Positions 14,455-17,629 of a DNA stretch of 17,629 nucleotides are shown one piece after another. A program made the position numbers and the translations under genes. The notes under the pieces were generated by a model, which saw only the letters and a list, made by a program, of their open reading frames with translations, did no database searches and was not told the DNA's origin. Positions within the stretch are counted from its first letter, which is position 1. Each line of letters opens with the position of its first letter. Where the stretch lies: the NCBI GenBank assembly GCA_910588955.1, contig CAJURQ010000046.1, forward strand, positions 1-17,629, written 5' to 3'. The DNA comes from an uncultured Lachnospiraceae bacterium (GTDB lineage: Bacteria > Bacillota > Clostridia > Lachnospirales > Lachnospiraceae).

Positions 14455-15579
14455 ATGATACTAAAATGCACATCCTTTGAAGAGATGCAAAAGGAAATAA
14501 TAGAACGGAACATGTCGATTGTAATCTGGGGAGCTGGGGTGGTCGGTACGGTCACAACGCCGGAAATTTTGGAGCAGTACGACTTGATACAAAAGGTTGC
14601 GTTTTATGTTGATAACAATCCTGAAATGCAGGGACGAAGCATTACGGTCGGTAATAGATTGGTAGAAATAAAAGCGGCTGATGCACTGAATATAACAGAG
14701 AAAAGAATAGTCCTTATCATTGCGGTCAGCAGATATGCGGAAATATTGAAGCAGCTCGGGCAGATGGTGTATACGCAGGATGTACCGTGCTATATTATGC
14801 CGATGATGTGTATCCATAATTTCAGCAAGAGTACTTCCGATGGTGTGCCAACCTTGTCGGACAAGCCGCTGATTCCGAAAAAAATTCATTATATGTGGCT
14901 TGGGAGAAAAGAAATTCCGTCCAAGTTGCAAAGGTGTATTGACAGTTGGAAAAAGTATTGTGCGGATTATGAAATCATACAATGGAATGAGGATAATTAT
15001 GATGTCAATAAACATCCGTATATGAGAGATGCTTATGAAAAGGGTGCCTATGGATTTGTGCCGGATTATGCGCGGTTAGATATTTTATATAAGCATGGCG
15101 GCTTTTATATGGATACGGATGTGGAGGTTGTGAAGAGCCTTGACTCGCTTTTATATCAAGAAGCGTTTTGCGGGGTGGAGAAGTGGCAGGTTGTCAATTT
15201 TGGCGGCTGCAGCGGCGCAGTAAAAGGGCATCCGATGATAAAAAAATTTTTGGAAGCCAGAGCGGATATTCCTTTTTTGAATGAAGACGGCAGCCGGAAT
15301 ACTCTTACTTGCGGGTATTATGATACAAGCGTGGCTCTTGAGAACGGCTATTGTATCAACGGAAAAACGCAGTGTATTCATGGGATGAATATTTATGCTT
15401 CCGATTATTTTCATCCTTATGATTATATGTCGGGACATAAGAATATGACGGAGCATACATATGCTGTTCACTGGTTCAACGGCGGATGGCTGGATGAGGG
15501 AATGAAACGGGCGAACGAGGAGACGATGGACCGGTTTGACAAGGTATATGACATGGCGATCAAGGGGGCAAGGAGCTGA
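14455..15579 (+). CDS. YGxGxxG-type domain fused to a GT32-like (DXD sugar-transferase) glycosyltransferase
   Basis: The 374-residue protein has an N-terminal Rossmann-like domain (SIVIWGAGVVG at 21-31, FYVDNNPEMQG with D53, VLIIAVSRYAEILKQLG) and a C-terminal GT-A glycosyltransferase of the Gly_transf_sug/GT32 type. Its markers are IPKKIHYMWLG (140-150), SWKKYCADYEIIQWNEDN (164-181), YGFVPDYARLDILYKHGG (199-216) and the metal-binding DXD as D220-T-D222 in FYMDTDVEV. A late HWFNGGW fits the family's terminal His-Trp motif. It probably adds a sugar to the glycan at the membrane face. ATG 14455 with GGGGAG at 14445-14450 was preferred to the upstream TTG at 14428, which has no ribosome binding site. 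The same N-terminal domain precedes unrelated enzymes in the next two genes. Confidence 0.85.
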   Translation: MILKCTSFEEMQKEIIERNMSIVIWGAGVVGTVTTPEILEQYDLIQKVAFYVDNNPEMQGRSITVGNRLVEIKAADALNITEKRIVLIIAVSRYAEILKQLGQMVYTQDVPCYIMPMMCIHNFSKSTSDGVPTLSDKPLIPKKIHYMWLGRKEIPSKLQRCIDSWKKYCADYEIIQWNEDNYDVNKHPYMRDAYEKGAYGFVPDYARLDILYKHGGFYMDTDVEVVKSLDSLLYQEAFCGVEKWQVVNFGGCSGAVKGHPMIKKFLEARADIPFLNEDGSRNTLTCGYYDTSVALENGYCINGKTQCIHGMNIYASDYFHPYDYMSGHKNMTEHTYAVHWFNGGWLDEGMKRANEETMDRFDKVYDMAIKGARS

Positions 15580-15581
15580 GT

Positions 15582-16655
15582 ATGAAGGGTACTAAGGAAA
15601 TTTTATCGTATTTCGAGGACGAACAGTCCAGATTTATTTATGAAAACAGAGTGGAATACAATGAGACGGGAGATTTTAAGACCATAAACGCAATCGTTGA
15701 GCGGTATGTTCCCAAGCTGCACGGCAGGTCTTATTATCCCGGTATGGAAGATAAGCTGCCGGAAACGTTGAAGGATAAAAGAAATATCGTTGTTTTCGGA
15801 TGTGGTATCAACGGGAAAGCATTGGTGCGTTCTCTGTCGGCATATGGAATCAGACCGCTCTGCTTTGCGGACAACGCAAAGGATATGTGGGGAACCCACG
15901 TGGAGGGACTTGAGGTGAAGTCTCCTCTGGAAATTGACTTTAAAGATGTGGATGCGGCGGTGATCACTCCGTTTAAGCCGGAGACAGCGGATGCTATGCG
16001 TAAGCAGCTGACGGGGCTGGGTGTCAAGGATGAGGTTTTGGTGAACTATAGGGATTTTTATGCTACGGTATTGGAATGGGATTTGTATTTTGACCCGGAT
16101 ATTATCAGGCTTCGTGAGGGTGAGGTGTTTGTGGACGGCGGTTCCCTGAACCTGGAGACAAGCCTGAGATTCATGGAGGCGTGCCGGAACAGTCACGTTA
16201 AGGATTATAAGATTCATGCGTTTGAGCCGGATGTAACATCCTATGCGCGGTGCATGGATATACTGAAAAATATGCCGGAAGCCAATATCAGGATGCACAA
16301 TGCCGGTTTGTGGAGCGAGAATACGACGCTGTATTTTGAGGAAATGGGAAATGCGGCGAGCCGGATTTCAAAGGAGAAAACGGGGACGTCGATCAAGACG
16401 GTTGCGCTGGACAGCTGTGTTTCAGAGCCGGTTACCTTCATAAAGATGGATATAGAGGGGGCGGAGCTGGAGGCGCTTAAAGGAAGCAGGGAGATTATTA
16501 AAAAGTATAAGCCAAGACTGGCAATTTCCGCTTATCATAAAAAGGAAGATTTGGTGGAGCTTCCGCTATACATAAAAGAACTGGTTCCGGAATATAAGCT
16601 TTATATCCGCCATTACAGCAATGCTGCCATAGAAACAGTGCTGTACGCGGTGTAA
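15582..16655 (+). CDS. YGxGxxG-type domain fused to an FkbM-family methyltransferase
   Basis: Residues 67-156 form the small Rossmann-like domain (NIVVFGCGINGKA at 68-80, LCFADN with D97, VEGLEVKSPLEI, AAVITPF). Residues about 180-357 are an FkbM-type SAM methyltransferase: GEVFVDGGSLNLETS (180-194, motif I), IHAFEPD (211-217) whose Glu would hold the SAM ribose, VTFIKMDIEGAELEALKG (284-301), the signature strand of the family, and RLAISAYHK (312-320). FkbM proteins O-methylate sugars and polyketides, so a methylated glycan residue is likely. The helical N-terminal 60 residues have no assigned role. AAGGAG at 15570-15575, 6 nt before the ATG, supports the start, which follows the upstream stop by 2 nt. 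The domain order (small Rossmann then enzyme) mirrors the glycosyltransferase fusions on both sides. Confidence 0.87.
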   Translation: MKGTKEILSYFEDEQSRFIYENRVEYNETGDFKTINAIVERYVPKLHGRSYYPGMEDKLPETLKDKRNIVVFGCGINGKALVRSLSAYGIRPLCFADNAKDMWGTHVEGLEVKSPLEIDFKDVDAAVITPFKPETADAMRKQLTGLGVKDEVLVNYRDFYATVLEWDLYFDPDIIRLREGEVFVDGGSLNLETSLRFMEACRNSHVKDYKIHAFEPDVTSYARCMDILKNMPEANIRMHNAGLWSENTTLYFEEMGNAASRISKEKTGTSIKTVALDSCVSEPVTFIKMDIEGAELEALKGSREIIKKYKPRLAISAYHKKEDLVELPLYIKELVPEYKLYIRHYSNAAIETVLYAV

Positions 16656-16713
16656 CGGCATACAGCTGGCGGGAAATCTTGTCCGGCAGGGGAATTATAG
16701 CGGGAGGTATCTG

Positions 16714-17595
16714 ATGCGCGTTATTGACAATAAAGAAGAACTGTTGAAGGTTCTATCGGAACAGGAAGAAATAAAAGTATACGGGGCGAGGTATAATCTG
16801 CGGTTATTTTTGGAGATGCTTAAAATACTGGGATATTCTTCTGACTGTATAAAAGAAATTCTCGTTTCGGATATGACGGGTAATCCTGAATATGTCGATA
16901 ATATTCCGGTGCATGTTTACCGGAAAGATAATTTCAAAGAGGGAGAAAAATTCTTTCTTACTTTAGCGGACGATTATATACATGAAGTATCGAAAAAACT
17001 GGAGGAGGACGGCTTTGAAGCTATCAAGATTACGGAGCGGCTGATCAACTATGAGATAGTGGATTATGATTACATATATCATGATGTGTACCATATGATG
17101 GCAGACTTTATAGATGCTTTTCCCGACAATGTCACAGACTTGAATGAACCGGTTTATGACGGGAAAAAGTATGCATGGAGCTGCTGGTGGCAGGGGATGG
17201 AGAAGGCGCCGGATTTAATCAGAGCGTGCATAAACAGTATGAAAAGATACCTTCCCGATACGGTGGAGCTGGTAATCATCACGCGGGATAATTATCGCGA
17301 TTATGTAGATTTTCCTCAATGGCTCATTGATAAAGTGGAAGAAGGACGGGTAACGCTTACTACATTTTCAGATGTAATCCGTGCAAGCCTGCTATACAAA
17401 TATGGAGGTATCTGGCTGGATTCCACTATACTTTTGACGGAACCGGCGCCGGTGAATATATGGGACTATGATATATTTACAATAAGAGAATTACGGTATT
17501 GTCTGCCGTTTATAGGCGGGAAACCCGGGCAGAAATTTTACCGGTTTTTGATGGAGGGATTTTTCTACTATTATAACCCTAAAGTCGTGAAATAG
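16714..17595 (+). CDS. YGxGxxG-like domain fused to a Caps_synth-type glycosyltransferase, cut by an in-frame TAG
   Basis: The N-terminal part (19-109) is a divergent copy of the small Rossmann-like domain (IKVYGARYN at 20-28, DNIPVHVYRKDNF, KFFLTLADDYI). From about residue 150 the sequence matches the capsular polysaccharide synthesis transferase family (Caps_synth, PF05704): YAWSCWWQGMEKAPDLI (153-169), VELVIITRDNYRDYV, FSDVIRASLLYKYGGIWLDS (218-237) with D236 in the position of a DXD-like metal or donor site. The frame stops at TAG 17593-17595, inside what I recall as a conserved KLIDYFLIDY-like segment, and stays open from there to the window end. The stop falls where a Tyr is expected, so the product is probably truncated by about half of its transferase domain. 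GGGAGGT at 16702-16708 gives the start. The downstream remainder lies beyond the window. Confidence 0.7.
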   Translation: MRVIDNKEELLKVLSEQEEIKVYGARYNLRLFLEMLKILGYSSDCIKEILVSDMTGNPEYVDNIPVHVYRKDNFKEGEKFFLTLADDYIHEVSKKLEEDGFEAIKITERLINYEIVDYDYIYHDVYHMMADFIDAFPDNVTDLNEPVYDGKKYAWSCWWQGMEKAPDLIRACINSMKRYLPDTVELVIITRDNYRDYVDFPQWLIDKVEEGRVTLTTFSDVIRASLLYKYGGIWLDSTILLTEPAPVNIWDYDIFTIRELRYCLPFIGGKPGQKFYRFLMEGFFYYYNPKVVK

Positions 17596-17629
17596 TTACT
17601 CAAAACATATTTTGTACAGATAACCCATG

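Overview
The window looks like an interior piece of a surface-glycan (capsule, exopolysaccharide or protein-glycan) biosynthesis locus from a Gram-positive, Clostridia-type bacterium, most likely Lachnospiraceae. This rests on strong AGGAGG-type ribosome binding sites, ATG/GTG starts, moderate to low GC with AT-rich patches, and a gene repertoire (formyltransferase, AsnB-like amidotransferases, DegT aminotransferase, Caps_synth and GT32-type transferases, FkbM methyltransferase) familiar from such loci. The taxonomic call is inference.

All 17 genes lie on the + strand. The largest gap is 69 bp and several genes overlap, so the window reads as one long transcription unit. No terminator, promoter, tRNA, rRNA, CRISPR array, insertion sequence or transposase was seen, and no stretch above 300 bp lacks a gene.

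Layout. 1-252: tail of an SGNH/GDSL hydrolase with an in-frame stop just upstream. 254-2760: formyltransferase, an AT-rich GT-B glycosyltransferase, and a small orphan Rossmann-like protein. 2748-7436: glutamine-dependent AsnB-type amidotransferase, radical SAM protein with an auxiliary Cys cluster, DegT/DnrJ-type PLP aminotransferase and SAM methyltransferase. 7440-11573: a small membrane-anchored protein with a YGxGxxG domain, a YGxGxxG/glycosyltransferase fusion, a second AsnB-like protein without the catalytic Cys2, and a stand-alone YGxGxxG-type protein. 11560-14402: GT4-type glycosyltransferase, CE4-type (WbmS/WalW-like) deacetylase homologue and an LpxD-like hexapeptide acyltransferase. 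14455-17595: three fusions in which a YGxGxxG-type domain precedes a GT32-type transferase, an FkbM methyltransferase and a Caps_synth transferase; the last is cut by an in-frame TAG.

Together the genes suggest a glycan built from amino sugars made by the aminotransferase, with N-formyl or N-acyl groups (formyltransferase, LpxD-like enzyme), carboxamide groups (AsnB-like enzymes, as in uronamide-forming WbpS), O-methyl groups (FkbM and the second methyltransferase) and possible deacetylation. No initiating phosphoglycosyltransferase, flippase, polymerase or NDP-sugar dehydratase is present, so the rest of the pathway must lie outside.

The most striking signal is a small Rossmann-like domain that recurs six times in six different contexts: membrane-anchored, stand-alone, and fused N-terminally to three different transferase types and one methyltransferase. 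The second most striking is the Cys-less AsnB homologue embedded among these copies.
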